Positions 48,582 to 57,237 of a stretch of DNA of 64,000 nt are shown in pieces. Below the pieces are notes generated by a model, which did no database searches, had not been told where the DNA came from, and was given only the letters and a program-made list of their open reading frames with translations. This stretch comes from Roseococcus sp. SYP-B2431 (GTDB lineage: Bacteria > Pseudomonadota > Alphaproteobacteria > Acetobacterales > Acetobacteraceae): the NCBI RefSeq assembly GCF_004336745.1, contig NZ_SJXD01000025.1, positions 62,001 to 126,000 on the forward strand. Direction: 5' to 3'. Position 1 is the stretch's first letter, and every line of letters begins with the position of its first letter. The position numbers and the translations under genes were made by a program.

Positions 48582-49130
48582 TCAGAAGCCCCCGGGGGGA
48601 ATCCGCATCTTCGGCGCCGGCCCGCGCTGGGCCGCCTGCAGCATGGTGTCCAGCGTCGAGAGGAAGCGCGAGCGGTCGGCCTGGGTCATCGCGGCCGGCC
48701 CGCCCGTGCGGTCGCCGGTCGAGCGCAGGTGCTCCGCCACGGCCCGGCCGGCCAGCGCACCGCCGATATTGTCGGTGGTCCAGGGGCGGCCCTTGGAGTT
48801 GAGCGCCGCCGCGCCCTTCTCCAGGCAGCGCGCGGCCAGCGGGATGTCCTGGGTCACGCAGACGTCGCGGGCGGTGACGCGCTCGACGATCCAGTCATCG
48901 GCGACGTCGGCGCCCTCGGTCACGATCACGCGGTGCAGCAGCGGGTGCTCCGGGATCCGCAGGCCGCGCGCGCCGTTGGAGACGATATGCACCGCCACGC
49001 CCAGCCGCAGCGCGACCGTGTAGGCCTCGTCGCGGACCGGGCAGGCATCGGCGTCGATATAGAGCTCGGTCAGGGCGGGATCCTTCAATCGGCGTTGAGC
49101 GATCTGCGTAGCCAAAACGGGTGCGCCCAC
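48582..49130 (-). CDS. YaiI/YqxD family (DUF188) protein
   Basis: The protein has 182 residues as annotated. The family motif is IYIDADACPVRDE-like (LYIDADACPV), followed by SNGARGLRI and the late GGALAGRAVAEHLR. The start is uncertain: GTG at 49130 gives about 20 residues before the family start, and TTG at 49088 is an alternative. The fold is PIN/FLAP-nuclease-like, but activity is unproven. Upstream lies the divergent toxin-antitoxin pair. Confidence 0.85.
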   Translation of the reverse strand: MGAPVLATQIAQRRLKDPALTELYIDADACPVRDEAYTVALRLGVAVHIVSNGARGLRIPEHPLLHRVIVTEGADVADDWIVERVTARDVCVTQDIPLAARCLEKGAAALNSKGRPWTTDNIGGALAGRAVAEHLRSTGDRTGGPAAMTQADRSRFLSTLDTMLQAAQRGPAPKMRIPPGGF

Positions 49131-49150
49131 CTAGACTCGGACATGTGACG

Positions 49151-49855
49151 ATGCACGCGCACGCTTTGGAACAAGGCTCTTTGTTGGGCTTGGGCTTCTA
49201 CACGGTGCCCGATGCTGCGCGCCTCCTGAAGATTCCGGCGAAGAACATCAATCGGTGGCTGGGGGGATATCGCTTTCGTCACGGCGAGACGCAGACCGAG
49301 ATGCCGCCGCTGTGGCGCCCTCAGTTGCCTCCTGCCGATGACCATATAGAAATTGGGTTTCGCGACCTGATCGAACTGCGCTTCGTGGATGCTTTTTTGA
49401 CGGGCGGTCTGGCGCTCCAGACCATCCGGCGATGCATCGCCTATGCGCGCGAATGCCTGCAAGAGGAGCGCCCCTTCTCGACGAACCGCTTCCGTACCGA
49501 TGGTCGGACCATCTTCCTCGAATCCGCGACCGGCACGGAGCATGAAAAGGTTCTGGACCTCCGGCGGAGGCAATACGTCATCAAGAAGGTCATCGAGCAG
49601 ACGTTCAAGGACCTCGACATCGAGGACGACACGGTGAAACGCTGGCGGCCCTATAAGGGCCGCTTGAGTATTGTCATCGATCCGGAGCGGGCCTTCGGGC
49701 AGCCTATAGCCGCAGGTCATGGCGTGCCCACCGTCGCGCTGGCAGATGCCGTCGCAGCGGAAGGGTCGGTGGAGCGCGTCGGCCGCCTGTTCGAGGTGCC
49801 GGCGGACGTCGTGCGCGATGCGGTCGCCTACGAGAAGCTTCTCAGGGCGGCGTGA
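49151..49855 (+). CDS. Antitoxin-like DNA-binding protein, partner of the PIN-like gene at 49852
   Basis: The protein has 234 residues. The N-terminal YTVPDAARLLKIPAKNINRWLGGYRF is a MerR/DUF433-type helix-turn-helix. The middle IEIGFRDLIELRFVDAFLTGGLALQTIRRCIAYARE is the DUF433-like pattern seen in antitoxins of the COG2442/COG4634 kind. The C-terminus (VADAVAAEGSVERVGRLFEVPADVVRDAVAYEKLL-like) is the usual toxin-binding helix-turn-helix. The start could be ATG 49151 or GTG 49145. It overlaps the PIN-like gene by 4 bp. Base composition is slightly lower in GC than its neighbours. Confidence 0.75.
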   Translation: MHAHALEQGSLLGLGFYTVPDAARLLKIPAKNINRWLGGYRFRHGETQTEMPPLWRPQLPPADDHIEIGFRDLIELRFVDAFLTGGLALQTIRRCIAYARECLQEERPFSTNRFRTDGRTIFLESATGTEHEKVLDLRRRQYVIKKVIEQTFKDLDIEDDTVKRWRPYKGRLSIVIDPERAFGQPIAAGHGVPTVALADAVAAEGSVERVGRLFEVPADVVRDAVAYEKLLRAA

Positions 49856-50247
49856 GGGTCTTCTTCGACCATAATCTTCCTCCCGCGCTGGCACGCGCCA
49901 TGAACGAACTGTTTCAGCCCGAGCACGAAGCCCGCGCTCTCCGGGAAAAATTCCCTGCGAATGTCTCCGACGTCGAATGGATCACCGAACTCAGCCGGGA
50001 TGGCCGCTGGGTCGTCATCTCGGGTGACCGGCGCATCACGCGGAACAGAGCGGAGCAGGCAGCGTTCCGGAATTCCCGCCTTATTGGCATGTTTCTGGCG
50101 CCCGCTCTTTGCAGGGCTCCCGTCGCAAAGCAGGCCGAGCGGATCCTCGCTCTGTGGCCGAGCATTGAAATCCTGGCGAATACCGTTGCGGGCGGGGCCA
50201 TGTTCGAGATGCCAATGACCAGCACGAGGCCCCGCCAGATCAGGTGA
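49852..50247 (+). CDS. PIN-like toxin (VapC-like, PIN_10/DUF5615 type)
   Basis: The protein has 131 residues. It opens FFDHNLPPALARAM, where the first aspartate is the usual metal ligand, and has DGRWVVISGDRRITRNRAEQAAF near the middle with further acidic and basic active-site residues. This is the small ribonuclease-like toxin fold. The GTG start overlaps the antitoxin stop (GTGA), the standard order of antitoxin then toxin. Confidence 0.78.
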   Translation: MRVFFDHNLPPALARAMNELFQPEHEARALREKFPANVSDVEWITELSRDGRWVVISGDRRITRNRAEQAAFRNSRLIGMFLAPALCRAPVAKQAERILALWPSIEILANTVAGGAMFEMPMTSTRPRQIR

Positions 50248-50254
50248 GCGGCGC

Positions 50255-51592
50255 TCAGCCCGCGCCGAAGACCCGCGCGAAGATCGTCTCGACGTGCCGG
50301 AAGTCGCGCTGCGGGTCCATCGCCGCATCCAGCGAGGCGCCGTCCATCACCGCGGCGACGTCGGGCTGGGACAGCAGGTTCTCGCGGAAGCGCTGCGCGT
50401 CGGGCTTGCCGAGCTTCAGCCAGGTGGCCATGGCCGCCTGCTGGACCGCCGCATAGGCGCCCTCGCGCGACATGCCGGCCTGGGTCAGCGCGAGCAGCAC
50501 CTTCTGGGAATGGACGACGCCGCCCAGGCCTTCCAGGTTCTCGTCCATGCGCTCGGGATAGACGGTCAGCTTCTCCATCATCCCGGCGAGGCGCATGAGC
50601 GCGAAGTCCAGCGCGATGGTGGCGTCCGGGCCGATGACGCGCTCGACGCTGGAATGGCTGATGTCGCGCTCGTGCCAGAGGGTGATGTTCTCCAGCGCCG
50701 GCAGGGCATAGCCGCGCACCAGGCGGGCGAGGCCGGTCAGGTTCTCGCTCAGTACCGGATTGCGCTTGTGGGGCATCGCGGAGCTGCCCTTCTGGCCCTT
50801 GTGGAAGAACTCCTCCGCCTCGCGGACCTCGCTGCGCTGCAGGTGGCGGACCTCGGTGGAGAGCCGCTCCACAGCCCCGGCGACCACGGCCAGCGTGGCG
50901 AAGAAGGCGGCGTGGCGGTCGCGCGGGATGACCTGGGTGGAGACCGGCTCCACCGCGAGGCCGAGCTTCCCGGCCACATGCTCCTCCACCCGCGGGTCCA
51001 CCGAGGCGAAGGTGCCGATGGGGCCGGAGAGGGCGCAGGTGGCGACTTCGGCCCGGGCCGCGATCAAACGCTGCTTGTTGCGCGCGAATTCGGCATAATG
51101 GTTGGCGAGCTTCAGGCCGAAGGTGGTGGGTTCCGCATGAATGCCGTGGCTGCGACCGATCGTGGGCGTGAACTTGTGCTCGATGGCGCGCGTCTTCAGC
51201 GCGGCCATCACGGCCTCGACATCCGCGATGAGCAGATCCGCCGCGCGACTCATCTGGACGGCGAGGCAGGTGTCCAGCACGTCGCTGCTCGTGAGGCCCT
51301 GGTGCATGTAGCGCGCATCCTCGCCGATGCCCTCGCCGAGCCAGGTGAGGAAGGCGATGACGTCATGCCGGGTGACGCTTTCGATCTCGTCGATCCGGGC
51401 GACGTCGGCGGCGCCCATGGCGGCCACCTTCGGGCCGCCTCCGGCGCGGATCGCGGCGGCCGCGGCGGCCGGGATCGTGCCGAGCTCCGCCATTTTCTCG
51501 GCGGCCAGGGCCTCGATCTCGAACCAGATACGGTAGCGCGATTCGGGGGACCAGATCTCGGCCATGGCGGGGCGGGTGTAGCGGGGGACCAT
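50255..51592 (-). CDS. purB: Adenylosuccinate lyase
   Basis: The protein has 445 residues. The fumarase-superfamily signature is GSSAMPHKRNPVLSEN, and the TSSDVLDTCLAVQ and RTHGIHAEPTTFG-like (SHGIHAEPTTFG) segments supply the catalytic histidines. It converts SAICAR to AICAR and adenylosuccinate to AMP in purine synthesis. ATG 51592 has AAAGAGG upstream. It is divergent from the TerC genes. Confidence 0.97.
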   Translation of the reverse strand: MVPRYTRPAMAEIWSPESRYRIWFEIEALAAEKMAELGTIPAAAAAAIRAGGGPKVAAMGAADVARIDEIESVTRHDVIAFLTWLGEGIGEDARYMHQGLTSSDVLDTCLAVQMSRAADLLIADVEAVMAALKTRAIEHKFTPTIGRSHGIHAEPTTFGLKLANHYAEFARNKQRLIAARAEVATCALSGPIGTFASVDPRVEEHVAGKLGLAVEPVSTQVIPRDRHAAFFATLAVVAGAVERLSTEVRHLQRSEVREAEEFFHKGQKGSSAMPHKRNPVLSENLTGLARLVRGYALPALENITLWHERDISHSSVERVIGPDATIALDFALMRLAGMMEKLTVYPERMDENLEGLGGVVHSQKVLLALTQAGMSREGAYAAVQQAAMATWLKLGKPDAQRFRENLLSQPDVAAVMDGASLDAAMDPQRDFRHVETIFARVFGAG

Positions 51593-51738
51593 CGCAGCCT
51601 CTTTCGGAACTCGGCGCGTCATGTCGCGCGTCGCGCGTCGCCGGGCAAGCGGGCTTGGCCGCGCGCCCTGTTTCTGTCAGACGTGCAATGTTGGGGGGTC
51701 ACCCCGTTCATGACATATGAGTGCGAAGGAAAACACTG

Positions 51739-52539
51739 ATGCCGGAATGGGTCGTCCCCCTCCTCCAGGTTTTGATGATCGACATTGTCCTGGCGGGCGA
51801 CAATGCGATCGTGGTCGGTATGGCCGCCGCCGGCCTCCCGGCCGAACAGCGGCGCAAGGCCATCTTCTGGGGCATCGTCGCCGCGACAATCATGCGCATC
51901 GGCTTTGCCAGCATCACGGTGCAGCTGCTGTCCATCGTGGGCATCACCCTGGCCGGTGGCGTTCTGCTGCTCTGGGTCTGCTGGAAGATGTACCGCGAGC
52001 TGCGTGACGGCGGCGATCACGCTCAGGTCGACGACGAGGCCGGCGCCCTGAACGCCGATGGCACCCCGCGCAAGACGATGCGCCAGGCCATCACGCAGAT
52101 CCTGGTGGCGGACATCTCCATGAGCCTCGACAACGTGCTGGCGGTTGCCGGCGCGGCGAAGGACCATCCCTATGTGCTGATCGTCGGCCTCGCCATCTCG
52201 GTGGTGCTGATGGGCGTGGCGGCGACGCTGATCGCCAACCTGCTGAACAAGCACCGCTGGATCGCCTGGGTCGGCCTCATCATCATCCTCTACGTCGCCG
52301 GCGACATGATCTATTCCGGGACTAACGAGGTCACGGCGGTGGTGCCGGAGGCCTATGGCTTCCTGTTGCTGCCGCTGGGCTTCCTCGCCTTGCCGGGCGT
52401 CTTCCCGGCTTGGCTCTGGGCCGGCGCGACCCTGGTTCAGATCCTTGTCCTGACGATCCTCGTGACGCTCATGGCCGACGCGACCCTGCGCGCGGTCCGG
52501 CGCAACGACGTCCCCCGCAGGACCAACGGAGAGCATTAA
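51739..52539 (+). CDS. TerC family membrane protein (YjbE-like), first of a pair
   Basis: The protein has 266 residues with about seven to eight membrane segments. Metal-ligand aspartates lie in VLAGDNAIVVGMAA and ISMSLDNVLAVAGAA, the two TerC signatures. The family is linked to manganese or metal-ion export and to metalation of exported proteins. ATG 51739 has AAGGAAAA upstream. A candidate promoter (TTGGGG, 17 bp, CATATG) lies at 51691-51719. No clear yybP-ykoY riboswitch is visible in the leader. Confidence 0.88.
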   Translation: MPEWVVPLLQVLMIDIVLAGDNAIVVGMAAAGLPAEQRRKAIFWGIVAATIMRIGFASITVQLLSIVGITLAGGVLLLWVCWKMYRELRDGGDHAQVDDEAGALNADGTPRKTMRQAITQILVADISMSLDNVLAVAGAAKDHPYVLIVGLAISVVLMGVAATLIANLLNKHRWIAWVGLIIILYVAGDMIYSGTNEVTAVVPEAYGFLLLPLGFLALPGVFPAWLWAGATLVQILVLTILVTLMADATLRAVRRNDVPRRTNGEH

Positions 52540-52589
52540 CTCTCCGGAACATTACTTCCCCGCAAAGACAGGGCGGGGCGGTGGAGCTT

Positions 52590-52619
52590 AGCTTCCGCCG
52601 CTCCATTCTGGGGGAAGCT
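52590..52619 (+). promoter_or_regulatory. Hairpin that can cover the ribosome-binding site of the second TerC gene
   Basis: AGCTTCC (52590-52596) pairs perfectly with GGAAGCT (52613-52619) across a 16-base loop. The 3' arm lies in GGGGGAAG, the Shine-Dalgarno region of the second TerC gene, whose ATG is at 52627. A second hairpin, CCCCGC/GCGGGG, lies about 20 bp upstream. Confidence 0.45.
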
Positions 52620-52626
52620 TAGCAAT

Positions 52627-53292
52627 ATGGAACTCGCCTCTTTTGCCGCGAGCTGGAACTGGGTGACGCTGTCGGAAATCCTCGGCGTCAACCTCATTTT
52701 GTCCGGCGACAACGCCGTGCTGATCGCCCTGGCCGCGGCCGGGCTGCCCGCCGCGCAGCGCGGCAAGGCCATCCTCTTCGGGATGGTGCTCGCGGTCGTC
52801 CTGCGCATCATCCTAAGCCTCGGCGCCGTCTGGCTGCTGGCCATTCCGGGGATCATGCTCGTCGGCGGCCTGGTGCTGCTCTGGATCGCCTACACCTTCT
52901 TCAAGGAGCTGCGTGAGAAGGACAAGGACGAGGCGGACGGCCATGTCGACAATGCGCCCAAGACCATGATGGTGGCCCTGCGGCAGATCGTGATCGCGGA
53001 CCTCTCCATGAGCCTGGACAACGTGCTGGCGGTGGCCGGCGCGGCCAAGGGCAACATGGAGATGCTCATCATCGGCCTGGTGATCTCCATCCTGCTGATG
53101 GGCATCGCCGCCTCGCTGATCGCCAAGCTGCTCGAGAAGTTTCCGGTCATCGCCTATATCGGCGTCGCGCTGATCGTCTATATCGGCGTGGAGATGATCT
53201 ACCACGACGTGCAGCACTGGATGAGCGCGCACGCCGCCACGATGGAGGTGGAGCCGATGATGTCGTCCGCAACAGCGATCCGGATGAATTGA
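52627..53292 (+). CDS. TerC family membrane protein, second of a pair
   Basis: The protein has 221 residues, a shorter paralogue of the preceding gene. ILSGDNAVLIALAAAGLPAAQRGKAI and LSMSLDNVLAVAGAAKG repeat the two TerC signatures. The C-terminal extra helices of the first paralogue are absent. GGGGGAAG is its Shine-Dalgarno site. The stop overlaps the lipoprotein start by 1 bp. Confidence 0.88.
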   Translation: MELASFAASWNWVTLSEILGVNLILSGDNAVLIALAAAGLPAAQRGKAILFGMVLAVVLRIILSLGAVWLLAIPGIMLVGGLVLLWIAYTFFKELREKDKDEADGHVDNAPKTMMVALRQIVIADLSMSLDNVLAVAGAAKGNMEMLIIGLVISILLMGIAASLIAKLLEKFPVIAYIGVALIVYIGVEMIYHDVQHWMSAHAATMEVEPMMSSATAIRMN

Positions 53293-53906
53293 TGCGGAGA
53301 GCCAGCGTTCCGCTCGCCGCCCTCGCCTTTGGGGTTCTTGCCCTCGGCGCCTGCGCGATGGACGGCTCCCCGCCGGCGGTGTCGCTGCCGCCGGCGCCGA
53401 TTCCGACCGCCTCCGCGCCCGAGCTTCTGGCGCAGCGGCTGCCTGCCCAGGCGGCCAGCTTCCAGAAGGGCGCGACCGTGCCGCTGCGGCAGCCGCATCC
53501 CGGCGTCGAGGTGGCCTATGCCACGTCGGGCCGCACCGCCGCCGGCTTCGTGCAGGTGCTGCGGCCGCCCGGCGACGCCGCCGCGCTGCCGGACGGGATC
53601 CAATCCGCCGCCGTGCAGGGCGAGTACCAGCGCTCCATCGGCGAGGCGGCGCGGGGCGCCGGCCCGCACCGGCGGCTGACCGTCATCCGCGAGGTGAACC
53701 ACCCGGAGGACAATCCCCTGTTCCGTTGCGCGGAGCTGGAGGGTACCTACGGCCGGCAGCCGGTGCAGAGCATGATCTGCGTGGGCGCGGCCGGGGGGCA
53801 GCTGCTGCGGGTGCGGGCTTCCATGCCGCGGCGCGACCCGCCGCTCGCCGATCCGCGCGCCTTCCTGCGCGACATCGTGGCGGCGCTGAGGGTGGTTAGT
53901 CCCTGA
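53292..53906 (+). CDS. Putative lipoprotein
   Basis: The protein has 204 residues. A signal peptide with lipobox LGAC (cysteine near residue 21) is followed by a proline-rich linker and a globular domain with HPEDNPLFRCAELEGTYG and SMICVGAAGGQLLRVR. No family is recognised. The ATG overlaps the TerC stop. Its end overlaps the end of the convergent BASS-type gene by 11 bp. Confidence 0.7.
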   Translation: MRRASVPLAALAFGVLALGACAMDGSPPAVSLPPAPIPTASAPELLAQRLPAQAASFQKGATVPLRQPHPGVEVAYATSGRTAAGFVQVLRPPGDAAALPDGIQSAAVQGEYQRSIGEAARGAGPHRRLTVIREVNHPEDNPLFRCAELEGTYGRQPVQSMICVGAAGGQLLRVRASMPRRDPPLADPRAFLRDIVAALRVVSP

Positions 53907-54840
53907 TCCGCTCCGTGGGGGGCCTGATCCGCCCATAGACCGGCTTCAGCAGGAAGGGGCTGAGGAAAAGCGGGAACTGGAAGAGCACGAAGGTCAGGAT
54001 GATGTGCGGGTCGGCCGTGGCGGGGATCACGGCCAGGTAGAGCGCCATGTTGCGGTTGCCCGCCATCAGCCCGGCCGAGAGCGCCACCCGCCGGCCGAAG
54101 CCCGCGAAGGCCAGGGCCGTCATGGCGTTCATCGCCAGGGCACCCGCGAAGGCGACGAGAATGCCGGTCAGCACCAGGGCGGGCGCGGCGAGGAGCTGCG
54201 CGAGCACGCCGTCCATCACCCCGAAGCCGTAGAGCACCACCAGCAGCACCACGGCGCCGTCCACCGCGCGGCCCCATCGGTTGAGCATCGCGGGGCCCAT
54301 CCAGCGGCGCAGGACCATCGAGATGAGCAGCGGAAGGCCGACCAGCAGCGCCAGCCGCAGCATCAGCCCCGGGATCGAGATGGCGAGGTCGATGCCCAGC
54401 AGACCGAGCGCCAGGGGCGGCGCGGTGAAGGGCAGGAGCAGCGTCGAGAGCATGGCGACGACGAAGGCGATCTCGCCGTCCAGCCCGACCAGCCGCGCGA
54501 AGGCGGGCGAGGAGGTGGCCGCGCAGCCCGTCGCCACGATCACGAGGCCGGCCGCGAAGGGATGCGTGACGCCCAGCGCCCCGAGGAAGGCCCATAGGAT
54601 CAGCGGGCTGAGGACCAGGAGCCAGGCCAGCAGCGCCGCCACCAGCACGGGCCGGCGCAGATAGGCGAGGACCTGCGCGGGATCGACCCGCAGCAGCACC
54701 AGCACCATCAGCAGGAAGACGACGGGCGTGATGGCCCCGCGCGCCGCGGCGGCCAGCGGGGGGACGAAAAGCCCCAGGAAGATCGCGCCCGCCAGCAGCG
54801 CGGCGCCGCGAAAGGCCGACCATTCCAGAAAGCGACGCAT
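53896..54840 (-). CDS. BASS-like (bile acid:sodium symporter fold) transporter
   Basis: The protein has 314 residues with nine or ten hydrophobic segments. LVIVATGCAATSSPAFARLVGLDGEIA fits the crossover region of the BASS/SBF fold, and AGNRNMALYLAVIP is the second such motif. The substrate is unknown; pantoate- or organic-acid-type transport is possible. ATG 54840 is chosen; a TTG at 54849 would add three residues. Confidence 0.75.
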   Translation of the reverse strand: MRRFLEWSAFRGAALLAGAIFLGLFVPPLAAAARGAITPVVFLLMVLVLLRVDPAQVLAYLRRPVLVAALLAWLLVLSPLILWAFLGALGVTHPFAAGLVIVATGCAATSSPAFARLVGLDGEIAFVVAMLSTLLLPFTAPPLALGLLGIDLAISIPGLMLRLALLVGLPLLISMVLRRWMGPAMLNRWGRAVDGAVVLLVVLYGFGVMDGVLAQLLAAPALVLTGILVAFAGALAMNAMTALAFAGFGRRVALSAGLMAGNRNMALYLAVIPATADPHIILTFVLFQFPLFLSPFLLKPVYGRIRPPTERIRD

Positions 54841-54987
54841 CAGCTCCAAGCCATGCCACCCGGCTGCGGTGGGACAGGGCTACAGGGCAAACGCGGTCGC
54901 GGCCAGACGGCGTGGACCCGATCGTCCCGAATCAAGGGTTTGCGCGACCTATCCCCGGTTATCGCGAATGGCCCACAGGCGCCGCGG

Positions 54988-55016
54988 TTGGTTGCGGTCC
55001 TGCGATGTTCTATAGA
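54988..55016 (+). promoter_or_regulatory. Promoter of the UvrD-type helicase gene, probably leaderless
   Basis: TTGGTT and TATAGA are separated by exactly 17 bp. TATAGA ends at 55016, 7 bp before the GTG at 55024, so transcription would begin at or next to the start codon. No Shine-Dalgarno site precedes that GTG. Confidence 0.55.
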
Positions 55017-55023
55017 CTGGCGG

Positions 55024-57237
55024 GTGTCCGCCCCATCCGCCCCCCCTTCGTCTCCCAGCGACTATCTCGCGCGCCTGAACCCTGAGCAGCGCGCGGCCGT
55101 GGAGACGCTGGACGGCCCGCTGCTGGTCCTCGCCGGCGCCGGCACGGGCAAGACCCGCGTGCTGACCACGCGCTTCGCGCATCTGCTGGTGACGGGCCGC
55201 GCGGCGCCGCACCAGGTGCTCTCCGTCACCTTCACCAACAAGGCCGCGCGCGAGATGCGCGAGCGGGTGGGCGCCATCCTGGACCGGCCCGTCGAGGGGC
55301 TGTGGCTCGGCACCTTCCATGCGCTCGCGGCGCGCATGCTGCGCCGCCATGCGGAGCTGGTGGGGCTGACCTCCTCCTTCACCATCCTCGACACGGACGA
55401 CCAGACCCGGCTGCTGAAGCAGGTGATGGACGCCGAGGGCATCGACCTCAAGCGCTGGCCGCCCAATGGGCTCATGGGGATCATCCAGCGCTGGAAGGAT
55501 CGCGGGCTCACGCCGGACCGCATCCCCGTCGCGGAGACTTCGGACTATGCGAACAATCGCGCGGAGAAGCTCTACGCCGCCTATCAGGCGCGGCTGATCG
55601 CGCTGAACGCCTGCGACTTCGGCGACCTGCTGCTGCACGTCACCGAGATCCTGCGGACCAACGCCGATGTGCTGGAGCGCTACCACCGGCTGTTCCGCTA
55701 CATCCTGGTGGACGAGTACCAGGACACGAATCTCGTGCAGTACCTCTGGCTGCGGCTGCTGGCGCAGGGGCACAAGAACATCTGCTGCGTGGGCGACGAC
55801 GACCAGTCGATCTATTCCTGGCGCGGCGCCGAGATCGAGAACATCCTGCGCTTCGAGCGCGATTTTCCGGGCGCCGTCATCGTGCGGCTGGAGAGCAACT
55901 ACCGCTCCACCCAGCCCATCCTGTCCGCCGCCTCCGGCCTCATCGCGCGCAACGAGGGGCGGCTGGGCAAGACCCTGCGCTCCGGCCGCAAGGATGCCTC
56001 GGGCGAGAAGGTGCGCGTGGTCTCGCTCTGGGACAGCGAGGAGGAGGCCCGCATGGTGGGCGGGCGCATCGAGGAGGCGCGGCGCGAGGGGCAGCACCCC
56101 GGCGAGATCGCCATCCTGGTCCGCGCCGGCTTCCAGACCCGCGCCTTCGAGGAGCGGCTGATCACGCTCGCCATTCCCTATCGCGTCTATGGCGGCGCCA
56201 AGTTCTACGAGCGGCTTGAGATCCGCGACGCCATCGCCTATTTCCGCGCCCTCTCTCAGCCGGCGGACGACCTGGCCTTCGAGCGCATCGTGAACACGCC
56301 CAAGCGCGGGCTGGGCGACACGGCGATGGCGGCGCTGCACCGCCTCGCGCGCGAGCAGCAGGTTCCGCTCCGCTTCGCCGCCGAGCGGCTGATCGAGGGC
56401 GACGCCCTCCGCCCCCGCCCGCGCGCCGCGCTGCGCGAGCTGCTGGAAGGCCTCGCCCGCTGGAACGCCGGGCTGGAGAAGGAGGGCCATGTCGTCGTCG
56501 CCGCGCAGGTGCTGGAGGAGAGCGGCTATGTCGAGATGTGGAAGGCCGACCGCAGCATCGAGGCGCCGGGCCGGCTCGACAACCTCAAGGAGCTGCTGCG
56601 CGCCATGGCCGAGTTCGCCACGCTCGGCGCCTTCCTGGAGCATATCGCGCTGGTGATGGACGCGGACGACGCGGCCGAGGGCGAGAAGGTGAGCCTCATG
56701 ACGCTGCACGCGGCCAAGGGGCTGGAATTCGACATGGTCTTCCTGCCTGGCTGGGAGGAGGGGCTCTTCCCCAGCCAGCGCAGCCTCGACGAGGGCGGGC
56801 AGAAGAGCCTGGAGGAGGAGCGGCGGCTCGCCTATGTCGGCATCACGCGGGCGCGGAAGATGTGCATCATCAGCCACGCGGCGAACCGGCGCATCTACGG
56901 CAACTGGACGAGCTCCATCCCGTCGCGCTTCCTGGACGAACTGCCGGAGTCCGAGATCCAGCGCGAAGGCGCGGAGCGGCAGCGGCCGGTCCTGCATTCC
57001 TCGGTCTTCTCCGCCGGCGCGCTGTCGAGCGCGCGGCGCCCGCGCGTGATCGAGGCCGGCGCCTGGGAGGTGGACCAGCGGCCGGAGCGCGAGAAGGCCT
57101 TCGCGGTGGGCGCGCGGGTCTTCCACCAGAAGTTCGGCTATGGCCGCGTCACCGGCGTGGATGACGACCGGCTGGACGTGGAATTCGAACGGGCCGGCGC
57201 CAAGCGCGTGCTCGACCGCTTTGTGGAGCCCGCATGA
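55024..57237 (+). CDS. UvrD/PcrA-type ATP-dependent DNA helicase
   Basis: The protein has 737 residues. Superfamily 1A motifs are in order: NPEQRAAV (Q motif), AGAGTGKTRVL (Walker A), TFTNKAA, VDEYQDTN (Walker B), DDDQSIYSWRGA, SNYRST, and TLHAAKGLEFD with YVGITRA. The C-terminal region ends with the tudor-like GARVFHQKFGYGRV segment. It unwinds DNA in excision and mismatch repair. The stop overlaps the prmA start by 4 bp. Confidence 0.95.
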   Translation: MSAPSAPPSSPSDYLARLNPEQRAAVETLDGPLLVLAGAGTGKTRVLTTRFAHLLVTGRAAPHQVLSVTFTNKAAREMRERVGAILDRPVEGLWLGTFHALAARMLRRHAELVGLTSSFTILDTDDQTRLLKQVMDAEGIDLKRWPPNGLMGIIQRWKDRGLTPDRIPVAETSDYANNRAEKLYAAYQARLIALNACDFGDLLLHVTEILRTNADVLERYHRLFRYILVDEYQDTNLVQYLWLRLLAQGHKNICCVGDDDQSIYSWRGAEIENILRFERDFPGAVIVRLESNYRSTQPILSAASGLIARNEGRLGKTLRSGRKDASGEKVRVVSLWDSEEEARMVGGRIEEARREGQHPGEIAILVRAGFQTRAFEERLITLAIPYRVYGGAKFYERLEIRDAIAYFRALSQPADDLAFERIVNTPKRGLGDTAMAALHRLAREQQVPLRFAAERLIEGDALRPRPRAALRELLEGLARWNAGLEKEGHVVVAAQVLEESGYVEMWKADRSIEAPGRLDNLKELLRAMAEFATLGAFLEHIALVMDADDAAEGEKVSLMTLHAAKGLEFDMVFLPGWEEGLFPSQRSLDEGGQKSLEEERRLAYVGITRARKMCIISHAANRRIYGNWTSSIPSRFLDELPESEIQREGAERQRPVLHSSVFSAGALSSARRPRVIEAGAWEVDQRPEREKAFAVGARVFHQKFGYGRVTGVDDDRLDVEFERAGAKRVLDRFVEPA

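Noticed and set aside
51593-51738. Possible yybP-ykoY manganese riboswitch before the first TerC gene
   Set aside because: The region is only 146 bp and the conserved core segments of that riboswitch are not visible.
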